From: an uncultured Eubacterium sp.
GTDB taxonomy: Bacteria > Bacillota > Clostridia > Lachnospirales > Lachnospiraceae
Reading direction: 5' to 3'
Length of the DNA: 64,000 bases
Assembly (NCBI GenBank): GCA_949959185.1
Contig: CATLIX010000007.1
Coordinates: 1 to 64,000, forward strand
Shown here: piece by piece, positions 26,191-34,842 of the stretch
Layout: every line of letters starts with the position of its first letter
Numbering within the stretch: the stretch's first letter is position 1
Notes under the pieces: generated by a model
Databases searched by the model: none
What the model was told of the DNA's origin: nothing
What the model saw: only the letters and a program-made list of their open reading frames with translations
Position numbers and translations under genes: made by a program

Positions 26191-26600
26191 CTACATACGC
26201 TCAATCAGCTCATTCAGTCTTTTCACCAACTGCTCATCCGGCTCCATGTGATAGATGAATGAACTGTCCATTCCGCTCATCCTCAATCTGTCAATCCATA
26301 ACAGGGCCGCCTCCCGGCTTATGTTTTGCTCCAACATGCCGTAATAAATAAATCTGTTCCCATGTGCCCAAAAATTCCAATGTCGCTCTGTTTCACATCC
26401 AGTTTTTTACAACATCTGTTCCTCTGGACTCGCCAACTTTAGCTTTTGCAATATCAGTAATACAGATATAATCATCAAAATTTTCCTCTGAAATAGTAAT
26501 ATTGATATTTTGCACCACAATTACTTTATTTTTCCCATTCTTTTTCTCCCGTATTGCCTTACTGAAACCCCCATTACTTATATAAAATCATATCGTGTTA
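26191..26600 (-). pseudogene. Decayed KilA-N domain protein
   Basis: One frame over 26393-26551 reads VVQNINITISEE, then DYICITDIAKAKVGESRG, then DVVKNW, a KilA-N DNA-binding domain of phage type. It then hits a stop. The continuation (TLEFLGTWEQIY) is found in another frame just downstream. A third frame gives a different C-terminal segment (FIYHMEPDEQLVKRLNELIERM) that ends at 26191. At least two frameshifts are present and no full gene survives. It is probably the scar of a former phage or mobile element. The area around it is AT-rich and otherwise empty. Confidence 0.6.
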
Positions 26601-26717
26601 TCTCTGTTTTTTTAATTATTTTACGAGCATATGTTCTTTTTGTGGTTTTTACTTTAATTTAAAAACGATTATTCACTCTTAAATTTACCAGTTGCCAATA
26701 CAACATCAGGTAATGCA

Positions 26718-26765
26718 AATAAGCACTTTATTCGGCACCATATACCATAAAATAAAGTGCTTATT
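26718..26765 (-). terminator. Long inverted repeat after the subtilase gene
   Basis: A perfect 14-base inverted repeat (AATAAGCACTTTAT at 26718-26731 with 26752-26765) lies 21 bases downstream of the subtilase stop. There is no T-run, so it may be a weak terminator or an mRNA-stabilising hairpin. Confidence 0.45.
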
Positions 26766-26785
26766 ATCCCGAAAGCCTCCCTGTT

Positions 26786-28501
26786 TTACCCCGGCAGAGA
26801 GTCCCTCAGACACAGCACGCCCCAGCCAAGCTGCGGATTTGGGTACTCCTGCAAAATCGGCAAATGCCTTGCCCCTCTTATGAGATAGGCCTTGACTTTC
26901 TCCCCATACAGATAAGGGTCATTCCCTTCCACAATCCCCCATTGCATTAAAAGGGCTGCGCTTCCCGTTACAAAAGGCGTTGCCATGGAAGTACCGCTGC
27001 GCACCGCATACCCGCCGCCGGGGGCCGCAGAGCGGATATCCACGCCAGGGGCTGCAAGATCCGGCTTAATCTGATTGGTCTGTCTGGTAAAGCCCCGTCC
27101 GGAAAAGTCTGCAAGCTGGTTATATCCGGAGTCATAGGCTCCTACGGAAATTACTTTTTCCGCTGTGGACGGAATGGTCAGGGTCGTCTCCTCTATGGGA
27201 TACAGAAACCCCGTGCCCTGATTCAGCACAGTCTGTCCCGGCAGCCACAAATCATAATTTCCCCGGACAATCCGCTCCGGCACCAGCAGAATTTTCCAGA
27301 TTCCCCCGTCAATATAGTCATTCCTGGGAAGAAAATCCATATAAATCTCCTGATAAAGATTATAGGGACTTGGTTCCCCGTAATAAATCAGCAGCTCCGT
27401 CTCCCCCAGAACAAACCGCTGGGGCCCCTGCACCTGGCGTATGGGCCCAATACGGATTCCGGAAGGATGAACCAGAACCACGTCATACTGGTCCGCATAG
27501 GATTTCCAGAGCTGCAGATTAATGGTACTTTCATATTCTCCCACGCCCAGCTCAATTTCCTGCACCTGCCCCTGCTGCAAAATCCCGGAAGTATGTCCTC
27601 TGGCAGCGCCCTCATTGCCGGTTCCAATGGAAATGCTGGTTTTCCAGTAATTGGAAATATCGTTAATATAGCTTTCCAGCAGTGCTGTCCCGCTGTGGGA
27701 ACCGTAAGTATTTCCAAAGCTGATATTGACTGCCATGGGCATCTGGTATTCCAGAGATTTGTTCACCACATAATCAAGGCCTCGCATAAGCTGGGTGGTT
27801 CTTGGAAATCCATTGGGCTCCTGGGTCCCCAGCTTCACTATCAGCAACGGGCTTTCATAAGCCACACCCCGGTTCACTCCGCCGGAGGCCCTTCCGTTTC
27901 CGGCCGCAATTCCCGCCACATGGGTGCCATGCCCGGAAGTATCCCGGCTGGGCACCAGGTGGAACCGCTCCCGCTCATCGGAAATTTCCAGAGCCTGATT
28001 GATTTCCTCTGCGGTAAATTCCCGGTCCAGTGTTTCATCATATAATGCCAGAATCCTGGTGCTGCCGTCCTCGTTCCGAAAATCCGGATGGCTGTAATCA
28101 ATACCGGAATCCAGAACCGCCACAATCACATCTTTCCCGGTAAGATTATACCGGGCTCCCTGAACAGGGGTGATACAGGCCGCCTGTTTTCCCTCCTGCA
28201 CTGCAAAATACATCCGTTTGGGCTTTTCCACATATTCCACTTCCGGCGCTGCAGCCACCTGGTCCATGGCACTCTCCGGCACATACAGAATGGCATACTC
28301 ATTCATCAGTTCCACAACTTCTATCTCCGGATTCTCCTGTGCCAGCCTCATGATATTTCCGGAATATTTTACAATCAGTTCCCATATTTCTTCCTCAGGC
28401 TCATACCCCACGCCAAGCTGCAGGGATTTCGCCCGCTCCCGCCCGGTGGCGTCCAGCGCAAGGTTCAGAAGATTTTCAAATTTCTCGCTGTTTGCGGCCA
28501 T
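26786..28501 (-). CDS. Subtilisin-like serine protease (Csp type)
   Basis: The 571-residue protein has the S8 catalytic triad: Asp131 (VLDSGID), His191 (SGHGTHVAGI) and Ser505 (GTSMATP). A large insert of some 170 residues between His and Ser is typical of the Csp germination-type and Lachnospiraceae subtilases. An N-terminal prodomain of about 100 residues precedes the catalytic part. The start is placed at the ATG of 28501 with AGGA upstream. A TATAAT-like -10 box at 28533-28538 supports this over the longer frame to 28654. There is no signal peptide, so it is either cytoplasmic or packed into spores or forespores. Confidence 0.8.
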   Translation of the reverse strand: MAANSEKFENLLNLALDATGRERAKSLQLGVGYEPEEEIWELIVKYSGNIMRLAQENPEIEVVELMNEYAILYVPESAMDQVAAAPEVEYVEKPKRMYFAVQEGKQAACITPVQGARYNLTGKDVIVAVLDSGIDYSHPDFRNEDGSTRILALYDETLDREFTAEEINQALEISDERERFHLVPSRDTSGHGTHVAGIAAGNGRASGGVNRGVAYESPLLIVKLGTQEPNGFPRTTQLMRGLDYVVNKSLEYQMPMAVNISFGNTYGSHSGTALLESYINDISNYWKTSISIGTGNEGAARGHTSGILQQGQVQEIELGVGEYESTINLQLWKSYADQYDVVLVHPSGIRIGPIRQVQGPQRFVLGETELLIYYGEPSPYNLYQEIYMDFLPRNDYIDGGIWKILLVPERIVRGNYDLWLPGQTVLNQGTGFLYPIEETTLTIPSTAEKVISVGAYDSGYNQLADFSGRGFTRQTNQIKPDLAAPGVDIRSAAPGGGYAVRSGTSMATPFVTGSAALLMQWGIVEGNDPYLYGEKVKAYLIRGARHLPILQEYPNPQLGWGVLCLRDSLPG

Positions 28502-28662
28502 GGTTATTTCCTGTCTGTTACGCATTTCTGTTATTATATGTGTGAGTTTTACTTCTGACACATCGGCCGTCCATCCTTCATCTGCCTCACTGCTTACCGC
28601 CGGATATTCTTCTGCGTGCGGCAGGAATTCAAAAGAAAATACGCCGATGAACAACAGCCTCT

Positions 28663-29952
28663 TTATACCGAACCGGAATCATCCTCCTGCGTCATCATGC
28701 TGATAATCGTCCTGTCCGTTTCCCGCATTCCCTGGCTTGCCAGTTTTCCGATATTCCGGATGGTATTTTCCACGCCTTTTCGGATAATTCCCTCTCCGTC
28801 ATGGAATTCCACATTCTTTCTCTGCATCTGAACGCCCAGCAGCCCGGCTTCCACCGCGGAGGCAATTTTCGCAGCGCAGCTTGCCTTTGCCCCATCACAG
28901 ATAACGCCGGAATTGATGGCCACCGCATTGACAATCACATGGGAAATCTCATATGCGCGTCCCCCATACAGATAACAGATTCCTGCTCCGGCGCCGCACC
29001 CTGCACTGATGGCGCCGCAATATGCGGAAAGCCTTCCGATTCCTGTTTTCAGGTGAATGGTGACCAGATTGGAAACCACCAGAGCCCGCAGTAATGTCTC
29101 CCTGGACGCCTGCAGTTCTTCCGCATACACAATCACCGGCAGGGAAGCTGTCATTCCCTGATTTCCGCTGCCGGAATTGATAATAACCGGGAGCTCGCAG
29201 CCGTTCATTCTGGCGTCAGACCCTGCCGCCGCCATGGCTTTGGCCCGGTTCTGCACACTGCTTCCGTAACATTCCAGCAGAATTTTTCCAATCTGAGCGC
29301 CCCAGGATCCCTTCATTCCTTCCTTTGCAATGGCTGTATTATAGGCAATCTGCCGTTCCAGCACTTCCTCCACATGAGAAATTTCCACACACTCCGCAAA
29401 AGCGGCAATTTTCTCCACCGTAAGGAGTTCCCGATCCGTATCACAGGACTGCTTCTGCTCCGCATATGGCTTTTCCTGAATCACTTTTCCGTCTTTTTTT
29501 ATGCAGACGACATTCGTGTGATGACCGGCAATCTGCGCATACCCGGAATGTTTTCCCGCACTGGCCTTAATCTGAATATCAAAAATATAACCGCTTTGGG
29601 ATTCGTTTACGCTGACCGGAAGATGAGCCTTCAGCGCTTTTGCCTGTTCTTTCTGTTCTTCTGTCATGAAAGCCAGAATTTCCAGTCCCTTTCCGGCATC
29701 TCCGGCCACAATTCCGGCGCATACCGCAGCGGCAATTCCCCGCTGGCCGCCGGTACACGGAACCACCACGCTTTTCACATTTTTAATGATATTTGCACTG
29801 GCCCGCACTTCTACCCGCTCCGGCTCCATGCCCAGCGCCTGGGCTGCAACTGCCGCCCCATATGCAATGGCAATGGGCTCCGTACATCCCATGGCAGGAA
29901 CCAGTTCTTCCTGCAGTATTCTCACATATTCATTATAAATCTTCTGTTCCAT
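28663..29952 (-). CDS. L-cysteine desulfidase / UPF0597 (serine dehydratase alpha-like) protein
   Basis: The 429-residue protein has the conserved Fe-S-type cysteines of the family: MGCTEP near residue 22, then VVPCTGG, SGSGNQG, and the ISAGCGAGAG with CDGAKASC segments at the C-terminal half. Relatives break cysteine into pyruvate, ammonia and sulfide, or act as L-serine dehydratase. It should be cytoplasmic and oxygen-sensitive. The ATG at 29952 is preferred because GGGAG lies upstream. The longer frame to 30006 has no such site. Substrate choice between cysteine and serine cannot be fixed from sequence. Confidence 0.75.
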   Translation of the reverse strand: MEQKIYNEYVRILQEELVPAMGCTEPIAIAYGAAVAAQALGMEPERVEVRASANIIKNVKSVVVPCTGGQRGIAAAVCAGIVAGDAGKGLEILAFMTEEQKEQAKALKAHLPVSVNESQSGYIFDIQIKASAGKHSGYAQIAGHHTNVVCIKKDGKVIQEKPYAEQKQSCDTDRELLTVEKIAAFAECVEISHVEEVLERQIAYNTAIAKEGMKGSWGAQIGKILLECYGSSVQNRAKAMAAAGSDARMNGCELPVIINSGSGNQGMTASLPVIVYAEELQASRETLLRALVVSNLVTIHLKTGIGRLSAYCGAISAGCGAGAGICYLYGGRAYEISHVIVNAVAINSGVICDGAKASCAAKIASAVEAGLLGVQMQRKNVEFHDGEGIIRKGVENTIRNIGKLASQGMRETDRTIISMMTQEDDSGSV

Positions 29953-30124
29953 ATCCTGTTCTCCCTGAACGGTGTCTATCCACGCAGAATTTAGCATAAA
30001 GTTCATTTTCTACAGTTTAGCACAAAAACGTAATTTCTTCCACACTGTCCCGGCTCCGGCTCTTTTCTTTCTCTTCTTTTTATATTATAATAGTGCGGGA
30101 GTACAACAGAAAAAGGAGGAAATT

Positions 30125-30913
30125 ATGATTCAGTACATAGCAAGTGATCTTGACGGAACCTTACTTCCGGACGGCGGACAGGAAATGAACCCTGAGATTT
30201 ACGATTTGATTTTACAGTTAAAGGAAAAAGGTATCCGGTTCATTGCCGCAAGCGGCAGGCAGTACCACAGCATCCGCCGGTTGTTCCATCCCGTCCGGGA
30301 CGATATTTCCTATATTACGGAAAACGGCTCTCTCTGCCTCCATCAGGGACAGGTCATATACCGGGGCCTGATTGAACGGGAAACAGGTCTTCGTATCATT
30401 GACGCCGGAAGGGAATATCCGGGAAGCCATACGCTCCTTTCCTGTGAAAGCCGGACTTATACCGATTCCCAGGACCCGGACTTCCTTCACCACATGCGCG
30501 ACGTGCTTCACAATGATATTGCTGTTGTGGAGGATCTGCGCCAGGTACAGGAACCTTTTCTGAAAATTGCCATCTGCGACCCTGAGGGCACTGACCGGCT
30601 GGAGCCATTTCTGAGAGAACGCTTTTCCTCTGAAATCCGGGTAGTCACCGCCGGAAGAATCTGGGTGGATTTTCTTGCGCCCAACGCAGACAAGGGCAAA
30701 GCTCTTGAAGTTCTGCTGAAACACCTGAATATTCCCCCTGAAAACGGCATTGCTTTTGGAGACCAGCAAAATGACACCCAGATGCTCCGGTTTGCAGGCA
30801 CCGGCTACGCCATGAAAACCGCAGCGCCGGGCGTGGCAGAATATGCGGACCATATCACAGAATCTGTAACAGAAGTCATCCGGAAACTGCTGGCAACAGA
30901 ATCTGTTTCATAA
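30125..30913 (+). CDS. Cof-type HAD sugar-phosphate phosphatase
   Basis: The 262-residue protein has HAD motif I (SDLDGTLLPDG), motif II (AASGRQ), the lysine region, and motif IV GDQQNDTQML. The C2-type cap between motifs II and III marks it as a Cof/YidA-like enzyme. Such enzymes dephosphorylate sugar phosphates or flavin precursors with broad specificity. The ATG at 30125 follows AAAAGGAGG at the right distance and a TATAAT-like -10 box at 30086-30091. It ends 21 bases from a convergent gene, with no clear terminator between. Confidence 0.8.
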   Translation: MIQYIASDLDGTLLPDGGQEMNPEIYDLILQLKEKGIRFIAASGRQYHSIRRLFHPVRDDISYITENGSLCLHQGQVIYRGLIERETGLRIIDAGREYPGSHTLLSCESRTYTDSQDPDFLHHMRDVLHNDIAVVEDLRQVQEPFLKIAICDPEGTDRLEPFLRERFSSEIRVVTAGRIWVDFLAPNADKGKALEVLLKHLNIPPENGIAFGDQQNDTQMLRFAGTGYAMKTAAPGVAEYADHITESVTEVIRKLLATESVS

Positions 30914-30934
30914 GCTGACTGTTTCAGACACCTG

Positions 30935-31966
30935 CTAATACAGGAAATCCCTGACATTTTCATCTGTCACTTTCTGATAAGGCAGATAGATATATTTCTC
31001 ATTCTCAAATGAAATATCCCTCAGGCCCCTGCCGGTAACAGCGGCAACTGCCAGCCTGGCAATGGCCTGAGCCTGCCCTTCCTTATCATTGTAAACAGTG
31101 GCGGCCAGCTTTCCGTCTATGACAGCTTCCAGTCCGGCTTCCGTTCCGTCAATGCCAAAGAACACCGGCAGGGCTGTCTCTGTATAATTCAGCTTCTCAT
31201 AAGCGTCAATGGCTCCCAGAGCCATGGCGTCGTTATTGGCCAGCACCATTTCAATCTGATTGGGATACTGGCCAAGAAGCTGCTGCATCCGGTTCTGAGC
31301 CTGAGCCCGGTCCCAGTTGGCAATTCCGGATCCTGATTTTTCAAGGGAGAATCCTCTGCTTTTCAGGGTATCCACTGCGCTTTCGGTACGGATAATGGCA
31401 TCCTGATGTCCGGGCTCCCCCTCCAGCACCACATACTGGATTTTCCCATCCCGATTCCGGTCAATCAGACTGTTCTCTTCCATGGCGTCGGCCGCCAGTT
31501 CCCCCTGCATCTGACCGGACTGCCGGGCGTCGGCTCCCACATAGTAAATTTTTTCCCACTGCAGCATATCTTCCGCCACCGGCTCCCGGTTAAAAAATAT
31601 AATGGGAACGTCATGTTCTTTTGCCAAATCTATAATTTCCGACGGGTCCGCCCGGTCCACCAGATTTACACAGAGCACATTGCAGCCCATGTCAATCAGT
31701 TTTCTGACCTGATCATCCTGCGTACGCTGGGAGCCCGCCGCGTCCCGCACCATTACCGTAATCTCAATATCTCCGCTTCCCAGATCATCAAATTCCTGCC
31801 GCAGACAGGATACCAGTTCACTGAGAAACACATCGCTCTGATTGTAAACGGCAACGCCTGCCTGGATTTTCACCGGAATTTCCGGCTGCTGTCTGCCGCA
31901 GCCTCCCAAAAGCAGCAGAACCATGCAGCATACCATTCCTGCTGCCAGATATTCTCTTATTTTCAT
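30935..31966 (-). CDS. Galactose/methyl-galactoside-type sugar-binding lipoprotein
   Basis: The 343-residue protein has a signal peptide and lipobox (LLGGC) and a periplasmic-binding-protein fold of the MglB/RbsB class. It carries DRNRDGKIQYV, a calcium-loop-like segment, and LANNDAMALGAI and FFGIDGTEAG, as in glucose/galactose binding proteins. It is the fourth gene of a unit with response regulator, kinase and a second, membrane-anchored binding protein. This suggests that it presents sugar to the kinase rather than to a permease. The start at 31966 has GGAG six bases upstream. Confidence 0.8.
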   Translation of the reverse strand: MKIREYLAAGMVCCMVLLLLGGCGRQQPEIPVKIQAGVAVYNQSDVFLSELVSCLRQEFDDLGSGDIEITVMVRDAAGSQRTQDDQVRKLIDMGCNVLCVNLVDRADPSEIIDLAKEHDVPIIFFNREPVAEDMLQWEKIYYVGADARQSGQMQGELAADAMEENSLIDRNRDGKIQYVVLEGEPGHQDAIIRTESAVDTLKSRGFSLEKSGSGIANWDRAQAQNRMQQLLGQYPNQIEMVLANNDAMALGAIDAYEKLNYTETALPVFFGIDGTEAGLEAVIDGKLAATVYNDKEGQAQAIARLAVAAVTGRGLRDISFENEKYIYLPYQKVTDENVRDFLY

Positions 31967-32024
31967 ACTACGCTCCATTCCGCTGCCTTTTGGCTATCTC
32001 CTGTTTTACCGTACAGGCATTCCC

Positions 32025-32999
32025 TCACTGGCTCATGGTAAACAATAATTCCTGATTTTTTTCTGTAAACAGCTCCTCACGGCGCAGTACCGTACAGGCA
32101 ACTGTCATGCTTTTGGCCCGCTGAAATTGATGCTCCAGACGCTTTGCCAGTTCCGTCAGACTCTGATATCCCATCTGGAATCCATCGGGCACCACCAGAC
32201 ACTGTAATACATCCGTATCAAGATAATAAGCGGCTTCCGTGGAATTCCCAATGCCATATACCAGCGCACCGTGCAAATCATTGGCTGCTGAATATTTTCC
32301 GGCAGCCACCGCACTTCTGTCATCCAGTGCAGCCACAAAATCCACCTTTGAAAGGGATTTCAGAACATTTCCTCCCTCTTCTGTAAAAGAACCGGAAACC
32401 GACCAGCGCATTTCGGCCCCTCTGTCTTCCAGCACTTCCCGCAGTCCCTGTTCCCGGCTGACAACAGCCTGAGAGCTCCCATCCTCTGAAAGGATTCCGA
32501 ACGCCTTCCCTTCCAGGTTTTTGCCGTAATCTTTCCATAATTCTTCCGCCAGTGTTTTTCCCGCCAGATAGTTATCCGGCCCTGTCACCGGAAGGGCTGC
32601 ATCTTCCTCTGCTTCGGAGGCCGGACATACCACAAGCATGATGGGAATTTTTTTGTCCATCTTCCGCAGCATTTCTCCTGTTTCCTGCCCCGGCACAGGC
32701 TGTACAATCACAGCGTCTGTTCCTCTGGCAATTTCAGCTTTCAACAGTTCCTGCTCTTCTTCTGTCGTCAGCGTCCCTCCCGTACTGACAATGGACAGCT
32801 CCATGTTCCGGTCTTCCGCTGCCATTTTAAGCCCATATTTAAAAGAAGCCCACTGGCTGCTGTCCGAATTCTGAATTACCACAGCAATCTGGTAGCGGCT
32901 CTCTCCGCCTTTTTCCAGAAACATGCGAACCACCAGCAGAATCAGCATTACCGCCAGTATGGACTCCACCAGAATAAAAATCTTTTTATTATCCCTCAT
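32025..32999 (-). CDS. Membrane-anchored periplasmic-binding-like sensor protein
   Basis: The 324-residue protein has one N-terminal membrane helix (residues 8-28, without a lipobox) and then a two-lobed sugar-binding fold (YQIAVVIQNSDSSQWASF, then GTDAVIVQPVPG). It overlaps the histidine kinase gene by 11 bases, which suggests coupled synthesis. Because the anchor is uncleaved it may sit beside the kinase and hand it ligand information, like XylFII with LytS-type kinases. The longer frame to 33170 is rejected, as it runs inside the kinase gene. Confidence 0.7.
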   Translation of the reverse strand: MRDNKKIFILVESILAVMLILLVVRMFLEKGGESRYQIAVVIQNSDSSQWASFKYGLKMAAEDRNMELSIVSTGGTLTTEEEQELLKAEIARGTDAVIVQPVPGQETGEMLRKMDKKIPIMLVVCPASEAEEDAALPVTGPDNYLAGKTLAEELWKDYGKNLEGKAFGILSEDGSSQAVVSREQGLREVLEDRGAEMRWSVSGSFTEEGGNVLKSLSKVDFVAALDDRSAVAAGKYSAANDLHGALVYGIGNSTEAAYYLDTDVLQCLVVPDGFQMGYQSLTELAKRLEHQFQRAKSMTVACTVLRREELFTEKNQELLFTMSQ

Positions 33000-34842
33000 A
33001 AGCTGCTTCCTCTTTGCCCGGCAAATATCCCTGTTCCAGGACTTTCCGGTTTTTCTCCGTATAAAGGACTGCCGGAATACGGATGGAAACCTCTGTTCCC
33101 TCGTCCGGCTCGCTGAGTACCGTAAGACCGTATTCTTTTCCAAATAAAATCCGAATCCGGCTGTCCACATTGATAAGCCCTACTCCGGAGCCATGCTGGG
33201 GTTTCCTGCTGCTGTCTGTCAGAATCAGGCTGGCGGCCTCCCCGGTCATCCCCATACCGTTATCTGTTACCGACAGAATCACAAAACCATCCGCAAGCCT
33301 TCCGGTAACCTGAATCTCTCCGGCGCCTTCCATGCCTGCCACTCCGTAATTGATGGCATTTTCCAGAATGGGCTGCAGAATCAGTTTTACCGTACAGAAA
33401 GAATAAATGGCTGAATCCACGTCAAATTTCACCGAAAAAGAATTTTTATAGCGGATTTTCTGAATGTTCATATAGCTTTTCGCATGTTGGAGTTCATCCT
33501 TTACCATGATAATGGTACGCCCTCCGGAAAGGCTGATGCGAAACAGCCTGGCCAGCTCTGAAATCATAAATGCTGCCTCCTCATTCTTTTCATCCTCTAC
33601 CATCCAGATAATGGAATCCAGCGTATTATAAAGAAAATGAGGATTAATCTGACTCTGCAGTGCATCCAGTTCACTTTTCCTGCGCTCATTCTGCTCCTGA
33701 ACAATCTCTTTCATCAGCCTGTCAATCTGCTCATAGGAAGTCTGAATGGAAGAACCCAGATGTCTGATTTCCTGAGAACCGCCAATATAGATTTCCGGCA
33801 TTTCCCCCGCTTCATATCCTCCTACCACCGTATCGTTCAGCTTTAAAATGGGACTGGAAATCCTGACGGATACAATCCGGTTTACAAGCACCAGCATCAT
33901 TGCCATAAAAAGCATAAAAATTCCGAAAAAGTACCGAAGGCTGAACAATCCGGAAGTGAAAGAAGAATAGGGAATTACCCCCACCAGTTTCCATCCCGTA
34001 TAGCTGATGGTGTTGACAATTACCTTCCGGTGTTCTCCTTCAAAATATTCATCATAGACGCCGTCTTTGTATCTGGCCGCCTGGACACTGTTTTCATTTC
34101 CAATGCCGTTGCTAATCTGAATCTGGCGGTTGTGATAAATAATCTGCCCGTTGCTGTCACAAAGATAAAAATGCTGCCCGCTGCCGGATTCATTCATCTT
34201 CCTCATCATCCGTTCTATGACGGAATAGTCCATATCCACCAGAAGCACACCAAACCGGGAACTTCCGTTGTCTGTCAGTTCCACCGCACGGCTCAGGGAA
34301 ATGACCCAATAGTACCTGAGGGCCCCGTCGTCAAAGAGATTCTGTATATGAGGCGTGGAAAAATGCATGTTTTCCATTTCCTCCTGAGCCTTCTCATACC
34401 AGCCCTGCCTGGTAATATTGGGGTCTTCTTTCTGCAATACCACCGGCTCTGCCGCCATCAGGCTCCCGTATTCATTGTAAACGGCCACACTGTGCAGATT
34501 CTCCCGATTCGCCCCATACAAAAGGTTCATTCCCTGCTGAATTTCCTGAAGCTGCCGGGAAAAATCCTTTTCTTTAATCACATTATAGTAAATGGAATCC
34601 GACACCCTGCGCATACTGACCAGATAATCCTCCAGATTTTCTCCTGCCTGCTCCATCAGCTTCTGTGTTCCCGATACAATTTCCTGACGGGCCGAAGCTG
34701 AAAACCTGATATACATCACGACCCCAAGAATCAGCAGAATGGAAAGGGATATCACGGAAAATACAACCATGATAGTGGACTGGATTCCCCACAGTTCCGG
34801 TTTTTTCAGATATCTGAAATGTTTATTTTTCACTCTCCTCAT
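32989..34842 (-). CDS. YesM-family sensor histidine kinase
   Basis: The 617-residue protein has a membrane helix near residue 25-45, an extracellular Cache-like domain to about 290 and a second membrane helix near 300-325. A HAMP region follows, then the His_kinase domain with phospho-histidine in QINPHFLYNTLD, and an ATPase domain with LENAINYG and GVGLINV. Such kinases pair with AraC-type response regulators. The start at 34842 overlaps the regulator gene by 20 bases. The ribosome-binding site is weak and re-initiation is likely. It is the kinase of the sugar-sensing unit. Confidence 0.85.
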   Translation of the reverse strand: MRRVKNKHFRYLKKPELWGIQSTIMVVFSVISLSILLILGVVMYIRFSASARQEIVSGTQKLMEQAGENLEDYLVSMRRVSDSIYYNVIKEKDFSRQLQEIQQGMNLLYGANRENLHSVAVYNEYGSLMAAEPVVLQKEDPNITRQGWYEKAQEEMENMHFSTPHIQNLFDDGALRYYWVISLSRAVELTDNGSSRFGVLLVDMDYSVIERMMRKMNESGSGQHFYLCDSNGQIIYHNRQIQISNGIGNENSVQAARYKDGVYDEYFEGEHRKVIVNTISYTGWKLVGVIPYSSFTSGLFSLRYFFGIFMLFMAMMLVLVNRIVSVRISSPILKLNDTVVGGYEAGEMPEIYIGGSQEIRHLGSSIQTSYEQIDRLMKEIVQEQNERRKSELDALQSQINPHFLYNTLDSIIWMVEDEKNEEAAFMISELARLFRISLSGGRTIIMVKDELQHAKSYMNIQKIRYKNSFSVKFDVDSAIYSFCTVKLILQPILENAINYGVAGMEGAGEIQVTGRLADGFVILSVTDNGMGMTGEAASLILTDSSRKPQHGSGVGLINVDSRIRILFGKEYGLTVLSEPDEGTEVSIRIPAVLYTEKNRKVLEQGYLPGKEEAAYEG

